Shown piece by piece: positions 8,415 through 15,317 of a stretch of DNA of 15,317 bases. The notes beneath the pieces were generated by a model. The model had not been told where the DNA came from. It saw nothing but the letters and a program-made list of their open reading frames with translations, and made no database searches. The position numbers and the translations under genes are program-made. Source of the stretch: JAUMBM01 sp964441755 (GTDB lineage Bacteria > Bacteroidota > Bacteroidia > Chitinophagales > Saprospiraceae); contig CAYTVG010000038.1 of assembly GCA_964441755.1 (NCBI GenBank), positions 1 through 15,317 on the forward strand, written 5' to 3'. Each line of letters begins with the position of its first letter. The first letter of the stretch is position 1.

Positions 8415-11400
8415 ATGCGGCATCTTTCTCGATTCCTCTATACACTCTCCCTCGCCTGTGCAGTACTGACCGCGCAGGCGCAGAACAACTGCTACGACGC
8501 CAACACCCTCTCCTACGTCTACGACGACGGCTGGCAGACCGGTGACCCTGCAGGCTTCGGCTTCGGCACCTGGACCCTTGCACGCTCGGGCCTCGCCGGA
8601 CACGCCCTCGGCACCTCCACCATCAACGGCAACGGCGACTCCAATGGCGACGGCGACATTGACACCGGCGGCAGAGCCTGGCGCATGTCCGCCACCAATG
8701 GCGGTGCCGCACAGGCATGGCTCAACTTCAGCCTCCCCCTATCCGTCGGCCTGCCCTTCTCCCTCAAGATGGACAACAACAGCCTCGGCAACGGCGCCTC
8801 CGCAGGATTCTCCCTGCGCAACAGCCAGCAGCAGGAGCTCCTCCGATTCTTCTACGATGGTGCCTCCGCCCGATACCGCATCTTCGACGCCCTCGGCAAC
8901 CGCTCCACCAACATCCCCTACACCGATGAGGGCATGATCATTGCCGTCACCCTCAGCACTGCCAGTCAGTACACACTTGTAGTCACCCCGCTCAACGCTG
9001 TACCCGTAACCTTTACAGGCAGCCTGCTGCCCGCCGCCACAGGACAGTCCATCACTACCCTGCAGCTCTTCCTCCAGCATGCTGTGCCAGCCCCCACCGC
9101 CCTCTGCTTTTTCAACGAAATTTCCCTTTGCGGACTGCCCGATTGCCCCCTCGCAGCCATTACACCCGTCAGTCAGTCGCCCTGTGACCCTGCCGCCAAC
9201 ACCTTCTCGCAGACCCTCGCCATCGCCTTTGCTGCACCTCCTCCCCAGGGCGCCACCCTCACCTTCAACGGTACACCCGTCCCCATCAACATCCTCAACG
9301 GATCCATGACCTTCACCCTCGACGGACTGCCTGCCGACGGCAGCGCCTTCGATGCCAGTGTTGTCCTCTCGGGACCCCAGTCCTGCAGCCTGACCGTCCC
9401 TGCACTCTTCACCGCGCCCGCCGACTGTCAGCTGCCGACCATCAGTTGTCCGGCTGCCGTTACTGTCAGCGCCCAGCCTGCCACCTGCGGCAGCACCCTC
9501 AGCTATGCAGCGCCAGCCTTTAGCGACAACCAACCCGGCGCCAGCCTCCTGCAGACCGCAGGACTGCCCTCCGGAAGCCTTTTCCCCATCGGCACCACCA
9601 CCAATACGTTTGTGGTTACCGATGCTGTCGGCAATGCCGACAGCTGTTCCTTTACCGTCACCGTCAATGACATACCTCCGGTGGCCGGCTGCAGGCCTGC
9701 GACCATTTACCTCGATGCCGGTGGCAGCGCTACCCTTACGGTGGCCGACATCAACAACGCCTCTGCCGACAACTGCAGCACCCCTACCCTTGTCATTGAC
9801 CGCAGCACCTTCGGCTGCGCAGACCAGGGCAGCAATACCGTCACCCTCACCGCCACCGACAATGCGGGCCTTACCGCCAGCTGCACGGCTGTCGTCACCA
9901 TCATCGACTCCATCAGGCCCGTCATCAGTTGCCGCGCATTCCCTGTGCTCATCCTGCCCGGTGAAAGCTACACCCTCAGCCCGGCCGATGCCTACGACTC
10001 CGCCTCCCTGAGCGACAACTGCCCGGGTGCCACCGTCTCCGTTTCTCCGGCAACCTTCACCGCAGCCAACAACGGCACTACTAACCCTGTCACCGTCACT
10101 GCCACCGACGCCGCCGGCAACACCGGCAGCTGCCAGGCACTCATCACCGTCACCGCACCAGCGCCCGACACCGTCAGCTGGACACAGCCCGATCCCGGAC
10201 AGTTTCCCTACTCCGCCAACATCATCGCACAGCTGCGCATCAACGGCGCAACCGCACACAACCCCAACCACCGCATCGCCTTCTTTGACGGAAGCCAGCT
10301 GCGCGCACTCAACAACCCCGTCAGCCTCAGCGGACAGACATACCACTTCTTCACCCTCTACGGCAACCAGCCCGCGGGCACACAGCTATCCATCAGCCTC
10401 TACCATGCCGACCACCAGCTCGTCTATGAAGCCACCACCACCTTCACCTTCCAGCAGCTCACCATTACCGGCTCCCTGCAGCAGCCGTTCATCATCGACG
10501 TATACACCGACGGCGACCTGCCGCCGGCACTCGACCCCCTGCCCGTCCAGCGCGGCATGCAGGGCATGAGCTTTGCGCCACTAGACCTTACACCCTTCCT
10601 GCAACAGCAGGATGCGCATCCCGTCCGCTGGGAAGTACTCCCCAGCCCGCAGTTCACGGCCACCTTTAGCGGCAACAGCCTTCAGCTGCTGGCTACAGAC
10701 CCCGCCTGGACAGGCAACACCAGCCTATCCGTGGTCGTCACCGAAATATCCCCTGCAGCCAAGGCCGACACAGCCAGCCTCAGCGTGCAGCTGCTCGCAG
10801 CCTACCTGCCCCCGCTGTTTGCCGACATCCCCGACCAGCACATCCTGCCCGGGCAGACATTCAGCAGCTTCTCCCTCGACGATTTTGAGGACAACTATAC
10901 CGGCAGCTGCCTCACTTTTGCCGCAAGGCCACTGCCCGTACCGCAGACACCCCCGGCAGCCCCCGGCTGGACAGCACCGCCCGTGCTGCCCAACACCATG
11001 AGCATTGCCGCCGTCGCCAACCTTACCCCCTTCTACACCTTCGCCAGTCCCGGCGACCAGCTCGCCGTATTTATCGGCGGACAGCTCCGCGGGCTCGGAA
11101 GTCTGCAGCTGGCCGACGGTAAGCCCTTCTTCTTCTTTCAGATCTACCACACGGCCCAGACGGCCGACATGCAAGTACGCCTCTACAGCGCGCAGCTCGG
11201 CCAGGTGCTCACTGCACCCCTCACCTTCCCCTTCAGCACCAATGGCGAGCTCGGATCCCCCAATGCGCCTTTGCTTATCGACTTCTCCCCCATTGGTATG
11301 GACCTGGATCCGGTATCCGGACAGGTCGACCTCAGCCTGCGCGACAGCAGCTGGACCGGCGCTATCCAGTTTGAATTTGCCGCCACCGACTGCAACTTCC

Positions 11401-13286
11401 CTGCGACCTTCACCGATACCGACCTGGCAGCCTTCTGCATCGGGCCTGATACAGACCTCGACGGCATCTGCGACCTGCTCGACCCCGATCCGGCGGACCC
11501 CTGCGTACCCAACAGAATCAACAGCTATTGTGACTTTGACGACGACGCCGTCTTTGCCGATGTCGACCCCGACGATGAAGACCCCTGCGAGCCAGGCATT
11601 GAAGCCATCCTCAGCGACCTGCAGCACCCGACCTGCCGCGATGCCGCCGACGGCAGTCTGAGCATTGCTCTCCTCACCCCATTATGTACCGGTGGCAGGT
11701 TTGACGTCAGTCTGGTTGACCAGGCAGGCAACACAATCCCTGTGGCCCTCAACACCCTGCTGCCCGACACCCTCAGCATTGCGGCCCTCGATACAGGCCG
11801 CTACCAGCTGCGCATACAACTCACACAGCCCGGAAGCTGCCTGTACAGCCCCGACTGCTTCCCCCTCCTCATCGACTCCTTTGCGGTGCTCCGCAGCGCC
11901 GACACCCTGGCGCCAATCATCGGACTGCAGCGCGAAGGAGGTAACAGCATCATGCCCGGCGACACCGTCCGATACAATACTCCCGGCAATGCCTGCTCCG
12001 CTGCCGCCAGCTGGCTCCTCTCACTGGCCGACAACTGTACCACTGCGCCACCCCAGGTCAGCATCAGTCCCCTTGGCAGCACGCCCCAGGGCAGCATAGC
12101 CGTTATTCCCGTACAGGCGGACTTCGCGCTCGTCATTACGGCGCCACTCGGCATGCACAGAATCACCGTCACCGCCACCGATGTCGACGGCAACACACGC
12201 CAGCACAGCTACCTCATCAGGGTCAGCGACATCACGCCCCCCAACGCCCTCTGCCGCAACATTACCGCTGTCCTCAACCCATTTGGGATTGCGACCGTCA
12301 CCACCGCAGATATCGATGCAGGCTCAGCAGACAACTGTAGCATCCTCAACAGCCGCATCCTCGAGTCACCTACTTTTGACTGCAGCGACATCGGGCAGGC
12401 GAGCCTCACCCTCGTCGTCACCGACCAGGCAGGCCTCGCAGACTCCTGCAGCGCCAACATCACCATCACCGAAGGCGACAACCTCCTGCCCGGATGGACC
12501 CTCGCACCCGTCGGACAGGCGCAGGGCGAGGCCGACTACTTCAACTGTCAGGGGACCCTTGTCATTCAATCCAGCGGATTCGTTGGTGGAGGAACCGATG
12601 CCCTCTTCACCGCGGGCCTGCAGTTGTGCGGCGACGGGCAGATCACCGCCCGCATTCAGTCCGTAACCGGCGGCTGGGCAGGCGTGCAGCTGCGCGAATC
12701 CAACCAGCCACGCGCCCGAAAGATTGCCCTGCGCACCAACCTCCTCGGCTTCGTGCGCCGCGAAATACGGTCTGTCAACAACGGTCAGCTGATCTCGCAG
12801 ATCTTCAACGTGCCCAACCACAGCTGGCTCAGGCTTGAGCGCATCGGCAACAACTTCTACGGCTACACCTCCCCCAACGGCGTCAACTGGCTGAACGTCT
12901 TTTACCAGAATATCAGCCTGCCGGACTGCCTCAATGCAAGCTTTTACACCGAAAGCACAGTGGGTACTCCGGCGGTCGCCGTCTTCACCGATGCCACTGT
13001 CGTCAATGCCATCTTCCTGCAGGATGGCGGGCAGGGCGGTCAGCAGGCGCAGGAGGTGGCTATGCCCGAAGTATTCCCCAATCCTGCCAGCGGAAGCATC
13101 CATGTACGCTTCCCGGCCGACTGGGAAGCAGCCAGTGCGCAGCTTTTTGATATGCTTGGGCAGGAGGTGGTCAGTCAGCAGGTGCTGACTGGGCAGGTGT
13201 CGCTGCGCGGGGTGTTGCCGGGGGTGTATACGCTGCTGCTGCGGGATGGCGTGCGGAGAAGCGTGGTGAGGGTTGTTGTTAAATAA
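8415..13286 (+). CDS. Giant T9SS-secreted protein with lectin-like, HYR, calcium-binding and concanavalin-like domains
   Basis: 1623 residues. The ATG at 8415 opens a signal peptide (cut near AQA22/Q23). By eye: 26-243 a jelly-roll lectin-like domain with a calcium-loop-like NGDGDIDTGG stretch; 246-339 a Cys-framed beta domain ending FTAPADC; 340-421 a classical HYR domain; 421-502 and 502-586 two HYR-like repeats with a DNC motif; 589-697 and 852-957 two copies of the module shared with gene 2; 699-797 an Ig-like domain; 799-845 plus 957-1007 a second Ig-like domain apparently split by the second module copy; 1009-1061 an Asp/Cys-rich segment like thrombospondin type 3 calcium repeats (DTDLDGICD, DPCVP, DPCEP); 1062-1165 a degenerate SprB-like unit; 1165-1273 and 1273-1357 two more HYR-like repeats; 1357-1535 a concanavalin-like DUF1349-type domain (GDGQITARI, WLRLERIGN, SPNGVNW); 1549-1623 a type A T9SS tail (FPNP at 1554-1557). 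No enzyme motif is seen. Probably a calcium-stabilised adhesin or matrix protein. Third codon positions are strongly C-rich until the tail, where G dominates. Confidence 0.9.
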   Translation: MRHLSRFLYTLSLACAVLTAQAQNNCYDANTLSYVYDDGWQTGDPAGFGFGTWTLARSGLAGHALGTSTINGNGDSNGDGDIDTGGRAWRMSATNGGAAQAWLNFSLPLSVGLPFSLKMDNNSLGNGASAGFSLRNSQQQELLRFFYDGASARYRIFDALGNRSTNIPYTDEGMIIAVTLSTASQYTLVVTPLNAVPVTFTGSLLPAATGQSITTLQLFLQHAVPAPTALCFFNEISLCGLPDCPLAAITPVSQSPCDPAANTFSQTLAIAFAAPPPQGATLTFNGTPVPINILNGSMTFTLDGLPADGSAFDASVVLSGPQSCSLTVPALFTAPADCQLPTISCPAAVTVSAQPATCGSTLSYAAPAFSDNQPGASLLQTAGLPSGSLFPIGTTTNTFVVTDAVGNADSCSFTVTVNDIPPVAGCRPATIYLDAGGSATLTVADINNASADNCSTPTLVIDRSTFGCADQGSNTVTLTATDNAGLTASCTAVVTIIDSIRPVISCRAFPVLILPGESYTLSPADAYDSASLSDNCPGATVSVSPATFTAANNGTTNPVTVTATDAAGNTGSCQALITVTAPAPDTVSWTQPDPGQFPYSANIIAQLRINGATAHNPNHRIAFFDGSQLRALNNPVSLSGQTYHFFTLYGNQPAGTQLSISLYHADHQLVYEATTTFTFQQLTITGSLQQPFIIDVYTDGDLPPALDPLPVQRGMQGMSFAPLDLTPFLQQQDAHPVRWEVLPSPQFTATFSGNSLQLLATDPAWTGNTSLSVVVTEISPAAKADTASLSVQLLAAYLPPLFADIPDQHILPGQTFSSFSLDDFEDNYTGSCLTFAARPLPVPQTPPAAPGWTAPPVLPNTMSIAAVANLTPFYTFASPGDQLAVFIGGQLRGLGSLQLADGKPFFFFQIYHTAQTADMQVRLYSAQLGQVLTAPLTFPFSTNGELGSPNAPLLIDFSPIGMDLDPVSGQVDLSLRDSSWTGAIQFEFAATDCNFPATFTDTDLAAFCIGPDTDLDGICDLLDPDPADPCVPNRINSYCDFDDDAVFADVDPDDEDPCEPGIEAILSDLQHPTCRDAADGSLSIALLTPLCTGGRFDVSLVDQAGNTIPVALNTLLPDTLSIAALDTGRYQLRIQLTQPGSCLYSPDCFPLLIDSFAVLRSADTLAPIIGLQREGGNSIMPGDTVRYNTPGNACSAAASWLLSLADNCTTAPPQVSISPLGSTPQGSIAVIPVQADFALVITAPLGMHRITVTATDVDGNTRQHSYLIRVSDITPPNALCRNITAVLNPFGIATVTTADIDAGSADNCSILNSRILESPTFDCSDIGQASLTLVVTDQAGLADSCSANITITEGDNLLPGWTLAPVGQAQGEADYFNCQGTLVIQSSGFVGGGTDALFTAGLQLCGDGQITARIQSVTGGWAGVQLRESNQPRARKIALRTNLLGFVRREIRSVNNGQLISQIFNVPNHSWLRLERIGNNFYGYTSPNGVNWLNVFYQNISLPDCLNASFYTESTVGTPAVAVFTDATVVNAIFLQDGGQGGQQAQEVAMPEVFPNPASGSIHVRFPADWEAASAQLFDMLGQEVVSQQVLTGQVSLRGVLPGVYTLLLRDGVRRSVVRVVVK

Positions 13287-13289
13287 GCG

Positions 13290-13390
13290 CTTTTGGCGGC
13301 TGGCGCCGCCAAAAGAAAATATAACTTATGGTTGATTTTTTTCAAAAATCAACCATAAGTAGGTTTTTTTGCGGCGCCAGCCGCCAAAAG
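13290..13390. repeat. Composite 101-nt palindrome between genes 3 and 4
   Basis: Perfect 20-bp inverted arms, 13290-13309 and 13371-13390, flank an inner perfect 17-bp hairpin (13324-13340 with 13344-13360, loop TTC). Between them A-rich and T-rich flanks also pair (13311-13316 with 13364-13369, one G-U), so the whole segment can fold as one long hairpin with only a C-U mismatch and one small internal loop. The left arm can instead fold on itself as an 11-bp hairpin (13290-13300 with 13305-13315, loop TGGC). It starts three bases after the gene 3 stop. It could be a terminator, an alternative-fold switch, or one copy of a dispersed palindromic repeat. Confidence 0.8.
13324..13370 (+). terminator. 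Probable intrinsic terminator of gene 3
   Basis: The inner 17-bp hairpin of the composite palindrome (loop TTC) is followed after AGG by seven T residues (13364-13370), the arrangement of a rho-independent terminator, although the stem is AT-rich. On the opposite strand the hairpin is followed by TATATTTT, so it may also stop transcription arriving from the other side. It would separate gene 3 from gene 4. Confidence 0.6.
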
Positions 13391-13454
13391 AAAAAATACA
13401 GTCTATCAACGGAATCGTTAATTTCGCGTATCGCAAATAAAAGACGAATCCCGT

Positions 13455-15191
13455 ATGCTCCGCTATTCCACTAACAAGGTACAGCTTGCCGCTGTATGCA
13501 TAGCCCTGCTGTTGCCGCTCTGTTCCTTGGCGCAACTCAAAGAAAAAGAGATTTTTGCCCTTATTGACACCTCCATGAACCTCACCCCGGGCGATATGGA
13601 CAAGGCAGAAAAATATGCCCTTCGGGCGCTTGCCATGGCCAGCCAGCTCGATACCGAACTCGACTCCATGCTCACCCGGAGCTACCTGACCATGGGCGTT
13701 GTGCAGTACTTTCGCTCACGCAACAACCTGGCAGCGAGCTACTACCAAAAAGCCCTGCGCACGACCTACGGGCAGCAGCGCAACGTCCTTGCGGCCGCCA
13801 TCTGGAACAACCTGGGCATCCTGCACGACCAGCAGGACAACCTCAAGGAAGCCCTCAACGCCTACACCCGTGCGCTGCGCATATCCGAACACCTGGGAGA
13901 CTCTGCCGGCATGGCCAAGCGCTGGGTAAATATTGCCATGGTAGAAAGCAAGGTAAAAAACTACCCGCGCGCCTTTCAGCTCATCGAGCAGGCCCTTGCC
14001 TATGCCAGTCGCAGCAAAGACAGCCTCACCATGGCCCAAAGCCACCAAAACCTCGCCAAGTTTTACGACGAAAACAAGCAGCCGGCCCCCACCCTTTTTC
14101 ACCTGCAAAAAGCCCTGGCCCTGTACCGGCAACTGGGCGATGTGTACCACCATTCGCTCATACTGCTCAACCTGGCACTTTACCAGATTGACCAGGGCGA
14201 CTATGCCAGCGCGGAAGCAAACCTGACGGAGGCCATGCGCGTCTGCGAAGAACAGCAATTTGGGCACAACATCCCGCTGGTATACCTCCGGCGGGCAGAG
14301 CTGGCACTGCAGCGGGGTGACAACTACCCGCAAGCGCTGGCCGACCTCGACAAAGCCGAGCAGCTGTACACCGCCAATGACCGCCTCGACCGCCTCCCCA
14401 GCGTTCAGAGCGTGCGCCTCAAGATTTTTGCCCGGCAGGGCGACTACCCCCGCTTTGAGCAGGCATTCCAGCAATACACCGACCTCAGCCAGAAAAACAC
14501 CAGCCGCATGGCGCTGGCGGCCTACGAAGAAATGCAGGCATTGTATGAACTCGATAAAAAGACCGCCCGCATCGGCGAGTTGCAGGAGGACGTTGATGTG
14601 CGCAAGCGCCAGCTCACCTACCTCCTGCTCGCGCTGCTGCTCATCGGCGGAGCCGCCGCCATCGTCACTTACCAGCACCTGCGGCTGCGGCGCTACATGA
14701 AGACCCTTTTTCTGTTGAACAAAGAGCAGGCCCATCAGCCCGTGGCATCGATGGTGCAGGCGGAAGCCCCCGCGGAGGAAGCCGTCGAAGACCGGCAGTT
14801 GCACCAGCTGTACCTCGACATTGTGCGGCAGCTGGAAAAAGAAAAATGGTACCTCGATGCCGGGCTGAGCCTGCAGGAACTTAGTATGCGCATGGCATCC
14901 AACAAGACCTACATATCGCAGGCCGTCAATACGTATAGCGGTACTAATGTGAACGGCCTGCTCAATCGGCTGCGCGTCAACGAAGCCAGAAGGTTGCTGC
15001 TGGATCAGCAGCAGGAATTATCGCTGACCGAAGTAGCGAGCCGATCGGGCTTTGCCAACCGGGTTTCATTTTACCGACAGTTTAAAGAGCTTACCGGCTT
15101 TTCGCCGATAAAATTCCAAGCCCTCTGCCAAAAGCCGTCTTTTAGCCAGCAGCCGGATCAAGCATCCGCAAATGATGACTATACTGCCTGA
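13455..15191 (+). CDS. Membrane-tethered TPR / AraC-type transcription regulator
   Basis: 578 residues. The ATG at 13455 opens a hydrophobic signal sequence (about 9-26, ending CSLAQ). Residues about 50-310 carry roughly six TPR units, for example WNNLGILHDQQDNLKEALN...A and LLNLALYQIDQGDYASAEAN. Residues about 360-385 are a charged, coiled-coil-like linker, followed by one transmembrane helix at about 387-410 ending in a basic HLRLRR stop. Residues about 465-553 are an AraC/XylS-type double HTH: first helix pair around LQELSMRMASNKTYISQAV, second around LTEVASRSGFANRVSFYRQF with the family ending KELTGFSPIKF. The predicted topology is periplasmic TPRs and a cytoplasmic DNA-binding domain, so a signal sensed outside would be passed to DNA directly, as inferred for the many relatives in Bacteroidota. 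The gene stands 168 bp after gene 3 beyond a terminator-like structure, so it probably has its own promoter, though I see no clean match. Target genes are unknown. Confidence 0.9.
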   Translation: MLRYSTNKVQLAAVCIALLLPLCSLAQLKEKEIFALIDTSMNLTPGDMDKAEKYALRALAMASQLDTELDSMLTRSYLTMGVVQYFRSRNNLAASYYQKALRTTYGQQRNVLAAAIWNNLGILHDQQDNLKEALNAYTRALRISEHLGDSAGMAKRWVNIAMVESKVKNYPRAFQLIEQALAYASRSKDSLTMAQSHQNLAKFYDENKQPAPTLFHLQKALALYRQLGDVYHHSLILLNLALYQIDQGDYASAEANLTEAMRVCEEQQFGHNIPLVYLRRAELALQRGDNYPQALADLDKAEQLYTANDRLDRLPSVQSVRLKIFARQGDYPRFEQAFQQYTDLSQKNTSRMALAAYEEMQALYELDKKTARIGELQEDVDVRKRQLTYLLLALLLIGGAAAIVTYQHLRLRRYMKTLFLLNKEQAHQPVASMVQAEAPAEEAVEDRQLHQLYLDIVRQLEKEKWYLDAGLSLQELSMRMASNKTYISQAVNTYSGTNVNGLLNRLRVNEARRLLLDQQQELSLTEVASRSGFANRVSFYRQFKELTGFSPIKFQALCQKPSFSQQPDQASANDDYTA

Positions 15192-15317
15192 CGGTTTGTA
15201 CGCCACTGTTTTCAAATAAGTGACATATACCTCTCTTTTCCAGAAACTAGTTCTTATAGTTCTTTATTCAAGATTAGCTTTATTGAATCCGGGATGTGCT
15301 AGTGCGTATTCGTGAAC

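Noticed and set aside
8739..10346. 535-codon open frame on the minus strand opposite gene 3
   Set aside because: Its translation is Gly/Val/Ala-rich with no signal, domain or hydrophobic pattern. It is a by-product of the C-ending codons of gene 3, which itself has a clear signal peptide, domains and sorting tail.
10725..11627. 300-codon open frame on the minus strand opposite gene 3
   Set aside because: Low-complexity Gly/Val/Glu-rich translation caused by high GC; no independent evidence of coding.
13419..13426. TAATTTCG as a possible -7 promoter element for gene 4
   Set aside because: One mismatch to TAnnTTTG and no TTTG at the proper distance upstream.
13716..14804. 362-codon open frame on the minus strand opposite gene 4
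   Set aside because: No recognisable domain, while the + strand encodes a textbook TPR-TM-AraC protein over the same bases; TPR codon bias leaves the opposite frame open.
15260..15290. Short inverted repeat ATTCAA / TTGAAT after gene 4 as a terminator
   Set aside because: Only 6 AT-rich base pairs with an 11-nt loop and no T tract; expected by chance.

Overview
The window looks like a chromosomal segment of a Bacteroidota bacterium, most likely of the Saprospiria type (Saprospiraceae, Haliscomenobacter or Lewinella-like). The taxonomic call is inferred from four things: C-terminal type IX secretion (T9SS) sorting tails on two giant secreted proteins, a TPR-transmembrane-AraC regulator of the kind common in this phylum, starts without Shine-Dalgarno sequences, and a candidate TTTG / TAnnTTTG promoter of the Bacteroides type. 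All four genes I can support lie on the + strand. I see no tRNA, rRNA, CRISPR array or recognisable insertion sequence.

Layout. Positions 1-452 are AT-rich and without a convincing gene; they hold one candidate promoter (122-152) and a weak hairpin. Gene 1 (453-1319) encodes a small exported protein ending in a phage tail-collar-like domain. Gene 2 (1392-8315) encodes a 2307-residue secreted mosaic protein: fibronectin-III, carboxypeptidase-regulatory-like, two LamG/concanavalin-like domains, a large uncharacterised middle, Ig-like, Big_5-like and BACON-like domains, a duplicated GWNW/IKGQ module, and a T9SS tail. Two strong hairpins fill the 99-bp gap to gene 3. Gene 3 (8415-13286) encodes a 1623-residue secreted protein: lectin-like jelly roll, HYR-type repeats, Ig-like domains, a calcium-binding aspartate-rich segment, a second concanavalin-like (DUF1349-type) domain, and a T9SS tail. 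A composite palindrome of about 100 nt with a terminator-like core (13290-13390) separates it from gene 4 (13455-15191), a membrane-tethered transcription regulator with predicted periplasmic TPRs and a cytoplasmic AraC-type HTH. Positions 15192-15317 hold nothing I can name.

How they fit together (inference): genes 1-3 form a same-strand set of surface or secreted proteins with many carbohydrate- or protein-binding folds and no recognisable enzyme, which suits an adhesin or matrix function. Genes 2 and 3 share a domain of about 110 residues (two copies each), so they are evolutionarily linked. Gene 4 sits behind a terminator-like structure and may be expressed separately; whether it controls genes 1-3 cannot be told from sequence.

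The most interesting observations are the apparent insertion of whole domains inside other domains in both giant proteins, the shared four-copy module, the unassigned middle of gene 2 with two Thr/Ser-alternating beta segments, the composition breaks inside genes 2 and 3, and the long composite palindrome.
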